A stretch of DNA of 64,000 bases. Origin: Prevotella sp. tf2-5. GTDB taxonomy: Bacteria > Bacteroidota > Bacteroidia > Bacteroidales > Bacteroidaceae. Positions within the stretch are counted from its first letter, which is position 1, and each line of letters starts with the position of its first letter. The notes below the pieces were generated by a model, which had not been told where the DNA came from, made no database searches, and worked only from the letters and a program-made list of their open reading frames with translations. Shown here one piece after another: positions 1-9,033 of this stretch. Location: contig NZ_FOWK01000003.1 in the NCBI RefSeq assembly GCF_900115435.1, positions 1 through 64,000 of the forward strand, written 5' to 3'. Made by a program: the position numbers and the translations under genes.

Positions 1-85
1 GACTACCACGTTGATAGGCAGCAGGTGTAAAGACGGTGACGTCAAAGCCGAGCTGTACTAATTGCCCGAACGCTTTCGCGTCGAG
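1..85 (+). rRNA. 23S ribosomal RNA, 3' end (partial)
   Basis: The first bases match the conserved end of bacterial 23S rRNA: a segment beginning GACTACCACGTTGATAGGC followed by the terminal helix region around GCTGTACTAATTGCCCG (49-67). The gene starts outside the window. The 3' boundary is set by similarity of the last helix only and may be off by 10-20 bases. Confidence 0.9.
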
Positions 86-229
86 TCATCCCTTCAGTTG
101 TTGTTTCGCTGTCCTGACCGGCGTCTTGCTTGTGGAGATTGTCACCTATACGGTTGGTGATGTGGTGGGAGAGTGATGTAATCATAATTACTAATTCCTA
201 ATTCCTAATTACTAATCCGAAGAATTATC
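86..229 (+). other. 23S-5S internal transcribed spacer with 7-bp repeats
   Basis: No tRNA is present between 23S and 5S. At 183-218 the spacer contains tandem heptamers of the form TAATTCC/TAATTAC, five units. A related set of units recurs at about 1634-1660 upstream of the YceD gene. Function unknown. Confidence 0.7.
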
Positions 230-339
<110 letters not shown>

Positions 340-353
340 TTTTCACAGACGAG

Positions 354-390
354 GCCCTGCGGATGCAATATCCGCGGGGCTTCTTCGTTT
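354..390 (+). terminator. Rho-independent terminator of the rRNA operon
   Basis: An 11-bp stem (354-364 with 370-380, one G-T wobble) with a 5-base loop is followed by a T-rich run. It ends only about 10 bases before the ATG at 400. Confidence 0.85.
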
Positions 391-399
391 TATAGATGT

Positions 400-1557
400 A
401 TGCAATGGACTGACAAAATCCGACAGGTCAAGATCTTATTAGTTATATCAGCGGTGATTATCGCTGTCGCTTCTTTGTTGGTTTCCCATTTTTTGGTAAA
501 AGACCTTTCCAATGAAGAAAGAAAAAAGATGGAAGTATGGGCACAAGCGCTACACTCTCTCAATGAGGCGGATGAGCATACTGATCTTTCTTTAGTCCTG
601 AGTGTAATGGAAGGTAATAATACGATTCCTGTAATAGTGCTGGATAAAGATGGTCATGTCGCTGACTATCGTAATATAGAGATTAAGGCAAAGAATGCTC
701 TTGATACCATTTCTTATGTGGAGCGTATGGGGAAGCGGATGAGAGATGCTGATCGTTTTATCAAGATACAGATAGGGGATTCTACAGATTATCAGCTTGT
801 TTGTTATGATGATTCTGTCATGCTGAAGCGTCTTGCCGCCTGGCCGTACGTACAGCTAGGCATCGTCCTGATTTTTGTTGTAGTGGCTATATTTGCCTTA
901 CTATCCTCTAAACGGGCAGAGCAAAATAAAGTATGGGTTGGATTGTCTAAGGAGACAGCCCACCAATTAGGTACTCCTATCTCTAGTTTGATGGCATGGA
1001 CAGAGATGTTGAAGGAGAATTATCCCGATGACGAGTTGTTGCCTGAGATGGATAAGGATGTGAAGCGATTGGAGCGTATTGCCGAGCGTTTCTCCAAGAT
1101 AGGGTCAGTACCAGAGCCTGTTGACGCTTCCATGAATGAAGTGTTGGCTCACGTTATAGAATACATGAACCGTCGCACCTCTCAGAAAGTTCAGATTATC
1201 AGTAATTTGCCGGAGGAGGATGTGATTGTTAAAATGAATGCGTCGTTATTTGAATGGGTGATAGAGAATCTCTGTAAGAATGCTGTGGATGCTATGGAGG
1301 GGACAGGTATCATCACGCTCTCTCTCTGGTCAGGTGATGAGGATGTTATAATAGAAGTTCAAGATACAGGAAAGGGTATCAGAAAGAAGGATATCAAGAA
1401 TGTCTTTACCCCTGGTTTCACAACCAAAAAAAGAGGATGGGGACTTGGCCTGTCACTTGCTAAACGTATAGTGGAAGAGTATCACAAAGGGCACATCTTT
1501 GTTAAGACATCAGAAATAGGAAAGGGTACAACTTTTCGTATTGAAATGCCAAAATGA
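400..1557 (+). CDS. Membrane-bound sensor histidine kinase (orphan)
   Basis: The 385-residue protein has two membrane segments (about 10-33 and 149-168) enclosing a short periplasmic sensor of about 115 residues, then a cytoplasmic kinase core without an obvious HAMP domain. The phosphoacceptor is probably His188 in KETAHQLGTP. The ATP-binding domain shows an N box (NLCKNAVDAM), a G1 box (DTGKGI) and a G2 box (GWGLGLSL). No response regulator lies nearby, so the partner is unknown. The first ATG lies about 10 bases after the rRNA terminator, leaving no room for a separate promoter. It is therefore either transcribed by read-through or begins further in (for example at the Met codon at 529, which would lose the first membrane segment). 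Stimulus unknown. Confidence 0.9.
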   Translation: MQWTDKIRQVKILLVISAVIIAVASLLVSHFLVKDLSNEERKKMEVWAQALHSLNEADEHTDLSLVLSVMEGNNTIPVIVLDKDGHVADYRNIEIKAKNALDTISYVERMGKRMRDADRFIKIQIGDSTDYQLVCYDDSVMLKRLAAWPYVQLGIVLIFVVVAIFALLSSKRAEQNKVWVGLSKETAHQLGTPISSLMAWTEMLKENYPDDELLPEMDKDVKRLERIAERFSKIGSVPEPVDASMNEVLAHVIEYMNRRTSQKVQIISNLPEEDVIVKMNASLFEWVIENLCKNAVDAMEGTGIITLSLWSGDEDVIIEVQDTGKGIRKKDIKNVFTPGFTTKKRGWGLGLSLAKRIVEEYHKGHIFVKTSEIGKGTTFRIEMPK

Positions 1558-1644
1558 TTGCACAAACAATGGGAGATGTGTGCAATATAACAGCTTGTTA
1601 GTGGTTGATTTTCAAAGGAAAAGCAAAAAAACTATAATTCCTAA

Positions 1645-1674
1645 TTTGTAATTCATAAATATTTCGTAACTTTG
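1645..1674 (+). promoter_or_regulatory. Promoter of the yceD-rpmF-fabH-era operon
   Basis: A -33 TTTG (1645-1648) and a -7 TAACTTTG (1667-1674) are separated by 18 bp, close to the Bacteroidetes sigma-ABfr consensus. Transcription should begin near 1680, which excludes a TTG start at 1672 and supports ATG 1693. Confidence 0.7.
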
Positions 1675-1692
1675 CAAGCCAAAAGTGTTGTT

Positions 1693-2217
1693 ATGTGCGA
1701 TTTAGAGACCTTTAAGATTGATTTGAAGGGGATGAAGACCGACGAGCAAAGTCTGGAATTCGACCTGAATGATGAGTTTTTCAAGGTTCTGGATGCCTCA
1801 GAGGTGAATGGTGGAGCATTGCACGTGTCGGTGTCTATACGCAAGGCTTCCGGCTTTTATGAACTGCTGTTTCACACCGAGGGCACAGTAACTGTTCCTT
1901 GCGATTTGTGTCTGGATGACATGGAGCAGCCTATTATGACGGATAACCGTTTAGTGGCAAAGTTGGGGACAGAGACCAATACCGAGGATGATGATGTCGT
2001 GATTGTTGACGAGAACGAAGGAATGCTCGATACATCATGGCTCATATACGAGTTTGTGGCACTTGCCATACCCATTAAGCACGTTCATGCACCTGGAAAA
2101 TGCAATAGTGCGATGACACAGAAGCTCGAAGAGCTGAGTGGCGCTGTCCGGAGCAGCGAAGAGGCGGCAAAGGAAATAGACCCGCGGTGGGAGGCACTTA
2201 AGAAGTTAAAAGTTTAA
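1693..2217 (+). CDS. yceD: YceD/DUF177 family protein
   Basis: This 174-residue acidic protein belongs to the DUF177 (YceD) family, which is almost always encoded directly upstream of rpmF. Family members are linked to 23S rRNA biogenesis; the plant homologue is needed for 23S rRNA accumulation. The conserved CxxC is seen in VPCDLCLDDM near residue 75, and the C-terminal IDPRWEALKKL matches the family signature. ATG 1693 is chosen because the only upstream in-frame start, a TTG, lies inside the -7 promoter box. Short AT-rich tandem units (2209-2240) separate it from rpmF. Confidence 0.88.
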   Translation: MCDLETFKIDLKGMKTDEQSLEFDLNDEFFKVLDASEVNGGALHVSVSIRKASGFYELLFHTEGTVTVPCDLCLDDMEQPIMTDNRLVAKLGTETNTEDDDVVIVDENEGMLDTSWLIYEFVALAIPIKHVHAPGKCNSAMTQKLEELSGAVRSSEEAAKEIDPRWEALKKLKV

Positions 2218-2245
2218 AGTTTAAAAGATTAAAGTTTATAGAATT

Positions 2246-2434
2246 ATGGCACATCCTAAAAGAAGACAATCAAAGACTCGTACACTGAAACGTCGTACTC
2301 ATGACAAGGCAGTAGCACCCACATTGGCAGTATGTCCTAACTGTGGTGCATATCATGTATATCACACAGTATGCCCCACCTGTGGCTACTATCGTGGTAA
2401 GATTGCCATTGTAATGGACGAAGCAGCTGAGTAA
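2246..2434 (+). CDS. rpmF: 50S ribosomal protein L32
   Basis: The 62-residue protein begins MAHPKRRQSKTRT, the typical L32 N terminus, and has the zinc-binding CPNCGAYHVYHTVCPTCGYY with two CxxC pairs, so it is the zinc-binding (C+) form. Length and position between YceD and FabH are standard. Its TAA stop shares a base with the fabH ATG, indicating translational coupling of ribosome and fatty-acid genes. Confidence 0.97.
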   Translation: MAHPKRRQSKTRTLKRRTHDKAVAPTLAVCPNCGAYHVYHTVCPTCGYYRGKIAIVMDEAAE

Positions 2435-3444
2435 TGGGAAAAATCAGTGCGATAATCACCGGTGTTGGTGGCTACGTGCCAGACTATATTCTGAATAATG
2501 AGGAATTGTCTCGCATGGTGGACACCAATGACGAGTGGATAATGACTCGTGTCGGTATTAAGGAACGCCATATCCTCACAGAGGAAGGCTTGGGAACCAG
2601 CTATATGGCTCGAAAAGCAGCCAAACAGTTGATTCAGAAGACTGGTGTTGATCCTGATACTATTGACGCTGTGATTGTTACCACCTCGACGGCTGATTAT
2701 AAGTTCCCGTCTACAGCCAGTATCGTATTAGGTAAGCTTGGATTAAAGAACGCATTCGCATTCGATTTCTGGGCAGCTTGCTGTGGATTCCTCTATACAC
2801 TTGATGTTGCCGCCTCGATGATTCAATGCGGTCGCTATAAAAAGATTATAGTGATAGGTGCAGACAAGATGTCGTCTGTTATTGATTACAAAGACCGTGC
2901 GACCTGTCCATTGTTTGGTGACGGTGCAGCCGCTGTTCTTGTAGAGGGCTCGGAAGAAGAGAATATCGGTGTGATGGACTCTTATTTCCGTGCTGATGGT
3001 AAGGGACTCCCATTCCTTCATTTGAAAGCAGGTGGTTCTGTATGTCCTCCTAGTCATTTCACGGTAGACCATCGTTTACACTACCTCTATCAAGAGGGAC
3101 GTACCGTTTTCCGTTACGCAGTGACAAATATGAGTGACGACTGTGCTTTAATAGCAGAGCGCAATGGCTTAAACAAGGATAATATCCAATGGGTGGTTCC
3201 TCATCAGGCGAATATGCGTATTATTGAAGCAGTGGCAAAGCGCTTGGAGCTTCCAATGGAACAAGTGATGGTGAACATAGAGCATTTTGGGAATACCTCT
3301 GCCGCAACGATTCCATTAGCACTTTGGGAGAACGAGCATCTGTTGAAGAAAGGTGATAATATGATTTTCACCGCTTTCGGAGCAGGATTCGTTCATGGAG
3401 CAAGTTTCTATCGATGGGCATATGACGGAAAAGACCATGCATAA
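2434..3444 (+). CDS. fabH: 3-oxoacyl-ACP synthase III (KASIII)
   Basis: KASIII condenses acetyl-CoA or a branched acyl-CoA with malonyl-ACP to start fatty-acid synthesis. The 336-residue protein shows the catalytic triad: Cys in AACCGFLY, His in VPHQAN, Asn in EHFGNTSAATIP. The C-terminal glycine-rich FGAGFVHGA segment is typical. It overlaps rpmF by one base upstream and era by about 20 bases downstream. In Bacteroidales this enzyme commonly accepts branched primers for iso/anteiso lipids; that preference cannot be read from sequence here. Confidence 0.96.
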   Translation: MGKISAIITGVGGYVPDYILNNEELSRMVDTNDEWIMTRVGIKERHILTEEGLGTSYMARKAAKQLIQKTGVDPDTIDAVIVTTSTADYKFPSTASIVLGKLGLKNAFAFDFWAACCGFLYTLDVAASMIQCGRYKKIIVIGADKMSSVIDYKDRATCPLFGDGAAAVLVEGSEEENIGVMDSYFRADGKGLPFLHLKAGGSVCPPSHFTVDHRLHYLYQEGRTVFRYAVTNMSDDCALIAERNGLNKDNIQWVVPHQANMRIIEAVAKRLELPMEQVMVNIEHFGNTSAATIPLALWENEHLLKKGDNMIFTAFGAGFVHGASFYRWAYDGKDHA

Positions 3445-4339
3445 AGCAGGATTCGTAAATATCGTTGGAAATCCCAATGTAGGTAAAAGTACGCTCATGA
3501 ACCAGTTGGTTGGTGAGCGTATTTCGATTGCGACGTTTAAGGCACAGACCACTCGGCACCGCATCATGGGTATCGTGAATACAGATGATATGCAGATTGT
3601 ATTCAGTGATACACCAGGTGTGTTGAAACCCAACTATAAATTGCAAGAGTCCATGCTTGCCTTCTCTGAGTCGGCATTGCAGGATGCGGATGTCTTGCTT
3701 TATGTGACGGATGTTGTAGAGAACCCGGAGAAGAACAGGGACTTCTTGGAGAAAGTCCAGAGAATGACGATACCTGTTATTCTACTTATCAACAAGATAG
3801 ATGAGTTGGCTAGTGATAATAGTAGAAATAGTCAGTCGAGACTTAACAGTATCGTGGAGAAATGGCATGAGCTGCTACCTCATGCGGAAATATTACCTAT
3901 CTCGGCAAAGAACAAGTTCGGGACAGACATGCTGTTGAAGCGTATCCATGAGTTATTACCAGAGAGTCCTGCCTATTTTGACAAAGACCAATTGACAGAC
4001 AAGCCTGCCCGTTTCTTCGTGTCAGAGATTATCCGTGAGAAAATCCTTCTCTATTACGACAAGGAGATTCCTTATGCGGTAGAGGTTCGTGTGGAGCGTT
4101 TCAAGGAGGAAGAAAAGCTCATTCGTATCAATGCTGTCATCTATGTGGAGCGTGAATCTCAGAAAGGAATCATCATTGGACATCAAGGCGTTGCCCTAAA
4201 GAAAGTAAGTACGGAGGCTCGTAAGGCTTTGGAGAAATTCTTCGACAAACCCATCTATCTGGAAACCTTTGTCAAGGTTGACAAGGACTGGCGCTCGTCG
4301 CAGAAAGAGCTGGACTCATTTGGATATAACCCAGAATAA
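3422..4339 (+). CDS. era: GTPase Era
   Basis: Era is an essential GTPase that binds the 3' end of 16S rRNA during 30S assembly. The protein has G1 GNPNVGKST, G3 DTPG and G4 NKID, then a C-terminal KH domain with IIGHQGVALKKV. ATG 3422 gives 305 residues; ATG 3437 is an equally plausible start that would overlap fabH less. The upstream in-frame ATG at 3395 would add residues encoded wholly inside fabH and is unlikely. Confidence 0.95.
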   Translation: MTEKTMHKAGFVNIVGNPNVGKSTLMNQLVGERISIATFKAQTTRHRIMGIVNTDDMQIVFSDTPGVLKPNYKLQESMLAFSESALQDADVLLYVTDVVENPEKNRDFLEKVQRMTIPVILLINKIDELASDNSRNSQSRLNSIVEKWHELLPHAEILPISAKNKFGTDMLLKRIHELLPESPAYFDKDQLTDKPARFFVSEIIREKILLYYDKEIPYAVEVRVERFKEEEKLIRINAVIYVERESQKGIIIGHQGVALKKVSTEARKALEKFFDKPIYLETFVKVDKDWRSSQKELDSFGYNPE

Positions 4340-4365
4340 AAACGATAAAGAAAAGGAGGTAAATT

Positions 4366-4776
4366 ATGAAACTACATCGTCATGGAGTCAAAGTGTTGTT
4401 TTGCTGTCTGCTGCTATTGATGGGTACACTATCAGCAGCTGCACAGACGGAGCAGGAGGCGGATTACACGAAGTATGCTGGTAAGATCGGTCCGTATGCT
4501 ATCACACTATTCATCAACATGCGTAGTTATGGCGAAGAGGATGCAGGCTACTATTATTACAATGACCGTCCTCAGACCAAGTTCACATTGAAGATGATGG
4601 AGAACGAACCCAATCCGAAAGGTTTTAATAAGGTCGTTCTTTATGAGTATTCACCCAAGGGCAACCATACGGGTACTTTTAAGGGAACTGTTGAAGGACG
4701 TGGCGATGGATTCTATGGAACCTTCACCAACGGTCGGGGAAAGAAGTATGAATTTCAATTGATGCAGCAATATTAA
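4366..4776 (+). CDS. Secreted protein of unknown function
   Basis: A 136-residue protein with a clear signal peptide (basic MKLHRHGVK, hydrophobic core, cleavage near AAAQT at 27). The mature 110 residues are rich in Tyr, Gly and Lys, with a repeated beta-like pattern ([15 protein letters not shown]-type strands) and no Cys. The sequence AAAGGAGG before the ATG is an unusually good Shine-Dalgarno for this phylum. It sits between era and der, overlapping der by one base (TAATG), so it is made in step with a ribosome-assembly GTPase. No family recognised; a small periplasmic beta protein is the best description. Confidence 0.75.
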   Translation: MKLHRHGVKVLFCCLLLLMGTLSAAAQTEQEADYTKYAGKIGPYAITLFINMRSYGEEDAGYYYYNDRPQTKFTLKMMENEPNPKGFNKVVLYEYSPKGNHTGTFKGTVEGRGDGFYGTFTNGRGKKYEFQLMQQY

Positions 4777-6089
4777 TGGGAAACTTAGTAGCGATAGTAG
4801 GACGCCCCAACGTGGGTAAGTCTACCTTGTTTAATAGGTTAACAAACTCCCGTCGTGCTATTGTGAGTGACGAGGCAGGTACTACCCGTGATCGCCAATA
4901 TGGCAAATGCGAGTGGAACGGTCGTGAATTCTCTATAGTAGACACTGGTGGTTGGGTCGTTAATAGTGATGATATCTTCGAGGAGGAGATTCGCAAACAG
5001 GTTGTTGTTGCCACCGAGGAGGCCGATTTGGTACTTTTCCTGGTAGATATCAAGAATGGTCTGACAGACTTGGATATGGATGTCGCCCAGATTCTAAGAC
5101 GTTCCCAACTCCCGGTCATCTTAGTAGCTAACAAAGCTGACGATGGAAAAGACCTCTATGGACAATATGAGTTCTACAAGTTAGGACTTGGTGATCCCTA
5201 TTGCGTGAGTGCTGCCACTGGAAGTGGGACAGGTGATTTGCTTGATGATATCCTCTCTAAGTTGAAGACAGAAGAGGTGGATGATATGGAGGATGGTACT
5301 CCCCGTTTCGCAGTAGTCGGTCGTCCTAATGCTGGTAAGTCGAGTATTATTAATGCCTTTATCGGTGAAGACCGTAATATCGTGACAGAGATTGCAGGTA
5401 CTACGCGCGATTCCATCTACACCAAATACGACAAGTTCGGTTTTGATTTTTACTTGGTGGACACAGCAGGTATCCGTCGTAAGAACAAGGTGACGGAGGA
5501 TTTGGAGTTTTACAGTGTGATGCGTAGTATCCGTGCCATTGAAAACTCAGACGTCTGCATCCTGATGATAGACGCCACCAGAGGTATTGAAGCCCAGGAT
5601 ATGAATATTTTCCAGTTGATTCAGAAAAACAACAAATCGCTGGTGGTTGTAGTCAATAAGTGGGACTTGGTAGAAGACAAGTCGCAGATTGCTATTAAGA
5701 CCTTTGAGAATGCCATCCGCAACCGTATGGCTCCCTTTGTCGACTTCCCTATCGTTTTTGCCTCTGCCGTGACGAAACAGCGTATCTTCAAGGTTTTGGA
5801 GACAGCAAAACAAGTATATTTGAATCGTACTATCAAGATTGGAACCTCTAAGCTCAATGAAGTGATGTTGCCATTGATAGAGGCGACACCACCACCCTCT
5901 ATCAAGGGTAAGTATATTAAGATCAAGTATGTGTCCCAGGTGCCAGATACGCAGATTCCTACCTTTGTGTTCTATGCCAACTTGCCCCAATATGTGAAAG
6001 AACCCTATAGGCGTTTCTTGGAGAACAAGTTGCGTGAGAACTGGACGTTGACGGGAACACCTATTAATGTATTTATACGACAGAAATGA
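4776..6089 (+). CDS. der: GTPase Der (EngA), double-GTPase ribosome assembly factor
   Basis: Der has two tandem G domains and a C-terminal KH-like domain and acts in 50S assembly. The first G domain has GRPNVGKST and DTGGW; the second has [14 protein letters not shown] and NKWD. At 437 residues the protein is full length, with the C-terminal [16 protein letters not shown] region typical of the family. Its stop overlaps the start of the following lipoprotein gene. Confidence 0.96.
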   Translation: MGNLVAIVGRPNVGKSTLFNRLTNSRRAIVSDEAGTTRDRQYGKCEWNGREFSIVDTGGWVVNSDDIFEEEIRKQVVVATEEADLVLFLVDIKNGLTDLDMDVAQILRRSQLPVILVANKADDGKDLYGQYEFYKLGLGDPYCVSAATGSGTGDLLDDILSKLKTEEVDDMEDGTPRFAVVGRPNAGKSSIINAFIGEDRNIVTEIAGTTRDSIYTKYDKFGFDFYLVDTAGIRRKNKVTEDLEFYSVMRSIRAIENSDVCILMIDATRGIEAQDMNIFQLIQKNNKSLVVVVNKWDLVEDKSQIAIKTFENAIRNRMAPFVDFPIVFASAVTKQRIFKVLETAKQVYLNRTIKIGTSKLNEVMLPLIEATPPPSIKGKYIKIKYVSQVPDTQIPTFVFYANLPQYVKEPYRRFLENKLRENWTLTGTPINVFIRQK

Positions 6090-6478
6090 GGAGAAGTCTT
6101 TTTCTGCTGGTATTGTTATTCGTTATATGTGCCTGTTCACGACAAGAGCAGACACCAGAGGAACAAGCCGGTCTTGCCGCTAAGGGATATTACGACAGTC
6201 TGCTGACAGGCGATTTTGAAGGATTTCTTAGTGGGAAGGCAGGTATGAATTCTGTTCCTGGTGACTATCGTGCCCAGATGATGAAAGCTTGTGAGAAATA
6301 CAGGCAAGAGCTGGAACAGTTGCATGGAGGGCTAGCCACAGTGACGATATCAAATGCAAAACTTGACAGCACGCAACAACTGATGCATGCCTTCTTGCTA
6401 CTTCATTTTAAGGATTCTGTGAAAGAGGAGATTACTGTCCCGATGGTGCAGCTTGACGGGCAGTGGAAGATGCGTTGA
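6086..6478 (+). CDS. Small lipoprotein, DUF4878-like
   Basis: A 130-residue lipoprotein: the signal peptide ends in a lipobox with Cys16 (LFVICAC followed by SRQEQ; Cys18 is the alternative). The mature region resembles the small NTF2-like/DUF4878 fold: an N-terminal helix around [18 protein letters not shown] and a C-terminal strand ending in DGQWKMR. It overlaps der by four bases. Its last 47 bases overlap the 3' end of the convergent ABC gene, so neither has room for a normal intergenic terminator. Function unknown. Confidence 0.8.
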   Translation: MRRSLFLLVLLFVICACSRQEQTPEEQAGLAAKGYYDSLLTGDFEGFLSGKAGMNSVPGDYRAQMMKACEKYRQELEQLHGGLATVTISNAKLDSTQQLMHAFLLLHFKDSVKEEITVPMVQLDGQWKMR

Positions 6479-7226
6479 CCACTTCCCGCATCTCCTTCAG
6501 GAGTTCACTGGCGAAGATAAAATCAGTCAACCGTTTATTGGTAGACCCCATGATATCCGCAGAGACACCCTGCCATTCCTTATGACCTTCGTAGATAAAG
6601 ATGATATTCTCTCCGATTGTTGTCACGGAGTTCATATCATGCGTATTGATAATGGTTGTCATATTGAACTCCTGTGTGATACTATGCAGCAGTTCATCGA
6701 TGACTAATGATGTCTTGGGGTCTAGTCCTGAGTTCGGCTCATCACAGAAAAGGTATTTGGGATTCAGGGCGATAGCACGTGCAATAGCCACACGTTTCTG
6801 CATACCACCGGAAATCTCCCCAGGGTATTTCTCCTCGGCGCCCACCAGGTTGACACGGTCCAGGCAATACATTGCCCGTTTCGTGCGTTCACGAAGTGTC
6901 ATGGGAGCAAACATGTCAAGTGGGAACATTACATTTTCCAATACTGTCATCGAGTCGAATAGTGCTGCGCTCTGGAAGATCATTCCCATCTCACGACGCA
7001 TCAAGATTTTCTCTTCTTTAGACAAGGCAACAAAGTCGCGTCCGTCATAAAGAATCTGTCCGCTGGTAGGCTCAAATAATCCTACGAGATTCTTGATCAA
7101 CACAGTCTTTCCGCTACCGCTCTGACCGATGATCAAATTGGTCTTTCCATCCTCGAAAACCGTACTGATATCTTTCAGCACCTCCAGACCGTCAAAGCTC
7201 TTGCAAAGGTTCTTTACTTCAATCAT
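6432..7226 (-). CDS. MlaF-type lipid ABC transporter ATP-binding protein
   Basis: A 264-residue ABC ATPase of the Mla/Mce lipid-transport group. Walker A is GQSGSGKT, the signature is ISGGMQKRVAIARA, Walker B LFCDEPNSGLDP, and the switch His lies in INTHDMNSV. The SGGMQKR signature and CDEPNSGLDP are characteristic of MlaF. Its ATG overlaps the stop of the MlaE-like permease by four bases, so both proteins are co-translated. A substrate-binding MlaD (MCE) gene is not present; it is presumably elsewhere. Confidence 0.92.
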   Translation of the reverse strand: MIEVKNLCKSFDGLEVLKDISTVFEDGKTNLIIGQSGSGKTVLIKNLVGLFEPTSGQILYDGRDFVALSKEEKILMRREMGMIFQSAALFDSMTVLENVMFPLDMFAPMTLRERTKRAMYCLDRVNLVGAEEKYPGEISGGMQKRVAIARAIALNPKYLFCDEPNSGLDPKTSLVIDELLHSITQEFNMTTIINTHDMNSVTTIGENIIFIYEGHKEWQGVSADIMGSTNKRLTDFIFASELLKEMREVVNASSTARQAAPSGQ

Positions 7227-7975
7227 GACAGCAGTTGTGTTAGGAATACATCAGAGAACAGAATGAGGACACTGGAGCATACCACAGCGTCTGTTGACGC
7301 CTTACCCACATTCACAGAGCCGCCTTCCACTGTATAGCCGAAGAAGGAAGGAACTGCGGATATGATAAAGGCAAAGAACAAGCTTTTGATGATACTCATC
7401 CACACAAACCATGGCTGGAACGAGTGTTGCAGCCCTAATGTCAGGTCGTCAGGAACGATGATATGTCCGAGATAGGCTGTGCCATATGCTCCTATAATAC
7501 CCATCGCAGAGGAGAACACCACAAGGATCGGCATAATGGTCAGCATTGCGGTAATCTTGGGTAGTATCAGGAAGTTTGCAGAGTTCACGCCCATGATGTC
7601 TAGGGCGTCAATCTGTTGGGTCACACGCATCGTGCCGATTTCTGAGGCGATGTTAGACCCTACTTTACCTGCTAATATCAGACACATGATACTACTGGAG
7701 AACTCCAACAGCATAATCTCTCGAGTAGTATATCCGCTGACCCAGCGGGGCATCCAAGGACTCTGGATGTTCAGTTTCATCTGGATACAAATCACCGCTC
7801 CGATGAAGAAGGAAATCAGCAATACGATACCAATGGAGTTGACACCCAGTTGTGCCATCTCCTTGATATACTCCTTGGCAAACATACGCAGCCGTTCCGG
7901 GCGCTTGAATGTCCTGCTCATCAGAATCAGGAATTTGCCAAACGAGGTCAGCGATTTATGCAGTAAATTAATCAT
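7223..7975 (-). CDS. MlaE-type lipid ABC transporter permease
   Basis: A 250-residue inner-membrane permease of the MlaE/YrbE family, with five or six hydrophobic segments and the family hallmark region LAGKVGSNIASEIGTMRVTQQIDALDIMGV. With the adjacent ATPase it should move phospholipids between inner and outer membranes. ATG 7975 is chosen because a -7 box (7985-7992) lies directly upstream; a longer reading frame starting at 8014 would begin upstream of the transcription start. The leader is then only a few bases. Confidence 0.9.
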   Translation of the reverse strand: MINLLHKSLTSFGKFLILMSRTFKRPERLRMFAKEYIKEMAQLGVNSIGIVLLISFFIGAVICIQMKLNIQSPWMPRWVSGYTTREIMLLEFSSSIMCLILAGKVGSNIASEIGTMRVTQQIDALDIMGVNSANFLILPKITAMLTIMPILVVFSSAMGIIGAYGTAYLGHIIVPDDLTLGLQHSFQPWFVWMSIIKSLFFAFIISAVPSFFGYTVEGGSVNVGKASTDAVVCSSVLILFSDVFLTQLLS

Positions 7976-7984
7976 ATTCGACGA

Positions 7985-7992
7985 CAAAGGTA
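7985..7992 (-). promoter_or_regulatory. -7 promoter box of the mlaEF-like operon
   Basis: TACCTTTG on the minus strand, with its final G 10 bases upstream of the chosen ATG at 7975. Expected transcription start is around 7979-7981, giving an almost leaderless mRNA. Confidence 0.6.
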
Positions 7993-8097
7993 CAAAAAAG
8001 CAAGGGTAGAACAAAATTAATTTCCTATTTTTGCTATCATTTACAGAAAAAATCTATTTTGCGTGGTGACGCAGTGAAACAATTTTTGACTTCTTCG

Positions 8098-8162
8098 AAG
8101 ATACTCACGTTCGAGAAAACTCAAAATTCTTTTGGTTTTCTTCTCACTTATGCGTATCTTTG
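8098..8162 (+). promoter_or_regulatory. Promoter-bearing palindromic element, copy 1 (lptB)
   Basis: Outer arms AAGATAC (8098-8104) and GTATCTT (8154-8160). Inner hairpin GAAAAC-T-CAAAA / TTTTG-GTTTTC at 8115-8140, perfectly paired except for one bulged T. The -33 TTTG (8131-8134) lies in the inner right arm, the -7 TATCTTTG (8155-8162) in the outer right arm, 20 bp apart. Confidence 0.75.
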
Positions 8163-8170
8163 CACTCGTT

Positions 8171-8992
8171 ATGGACGAGACAGTAAATAGACAAGAAGAA
8201 CAACTGGTACTTCGTACGGAAGGACTTGTGAAGGTGTATGGCAAGCGTACTGTAGTGAACGACGTGAGCTTTAACGTCCGACAAGGTGAGATTGTGGGAC
8301 TGCTGGGACCTAACGGTGCTGGTAAGACCACCTCTTTCTATATGACGACAGGTCTGGTGGTTCCTAATGGCGGGCATGTCTATCTGGGAGAGGAGGAGGT
8401 CACCGACTATCCTGTATATCGTCGTGCCCGTGCTGGTATCGGTTATCTGGCACAGGAGAACTCCGTGTTCCGCAAGATGTCCGTGGAGGATAACATCCTC
8501 TCTGTGCTGGAGATGACAGGTAAGCCCCGTGACTATCAGTTGGAGAAGCTGGAGAGTCTGATCAAGGAGTTCCGCTTGAATAAGGTGCGTAAGAACAAGG
8601 GTGACCAGCTCTCTGGTGGTGAGCGTCGTCGTACGGAGATTGCCCGTTGTCTCGCCATCGAGCCAAAGTTTATCATGCTTGACGAGCCTTTTGCCGGTGT
8701 CGACCCTATTGCCGTAGAGGATATCCAGCAGATTGTGTGGCAGTTGAAATATCGTAATATCGGTATCCTGATTACCGACCATAACGTGCATGAGACCTTG
8801 AATATCACAGACCGTGCGTATTTGTTGTTTGAGGGACGAATCCTCTTCCAAGGAAGTCCTGACGAGCTTGCCGTCAATCCGATCGTGAAGGAGAAATACC
8901 TCGGTTCCAATTTCGTCTTGCAGAAGAAAGACTTCCAGCGGATGGCAGAGGAGAAGAAGCGAAAAGAGGAGGCAGAAGATGCCGTATCATAA
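8171..8992 (+). CDS. lptB: LPS export ABC transporter ATP-binding protein LptB
   Basis: LptB powers LPS extraction from the inner membrane (LptB2FG). The 273-residue protein has Walker [10 protein letters not shown], signature [15 protein letters not shown], Walker [16 protein letters not shown] and switch His in ITDHNVHET; the GVDPIAV and DHNVHETL strings are diagnostic for LptB. It carries a C-terminal charged tail ([11 protein letters not shown]) of about 20 residues. ATG 8171 is selected because the -7 box ends at 8162; frames starting at 8132 would precede transcription. The mRNA leader is about 4 bases. A bidirectional terminator follows. Confidence 0.94.
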   Translation: MDETVNRQEEQLVLRTEGLVKVYGKRTVVNDVSFNVRQGEIVGLLGPNGAGKTTSFYMTTGLVVPNGGHVYLGEEEVTDYPVYRRARAGIGYLAQENSVFRKMSVEDNILSVLEMTGKPRDYQLEKLESLIKEFRLNKVRKNKGDQLSGGERRRTEIARCLAIEPKFIMLDEPFAGVDPIAVEDIQQIVWQLKYRNIGILITDHNVHETLNITDRAYLLFEGRILFQGSPDELAVNPIVKEKYLGSNFVLQKKDFQRMAEEKKRKEEAEDAVS

Positions 8993-9033
8993 AAAAAGGA
9001 ATCAGCCAACAGGTTGATTCCTTTTTCTTTTTT
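8992..9033. terminator. Bidirectional rho-independent terminator
   Basis: Stem 8998-9007 with 9012-9021 (one wobble), loop AACA, A-run before and T-run after. It serves lptB on the plus strand and the lipid head-group operon on the minus strand, whose stop codon lies in the T-run. Confidence 0.85.

Noticed and set aside
1672..1692. TTG start for the YceD protein
   Set aside because: The codon lies inside the -7 promoter box, upstream of the expected transcription start.
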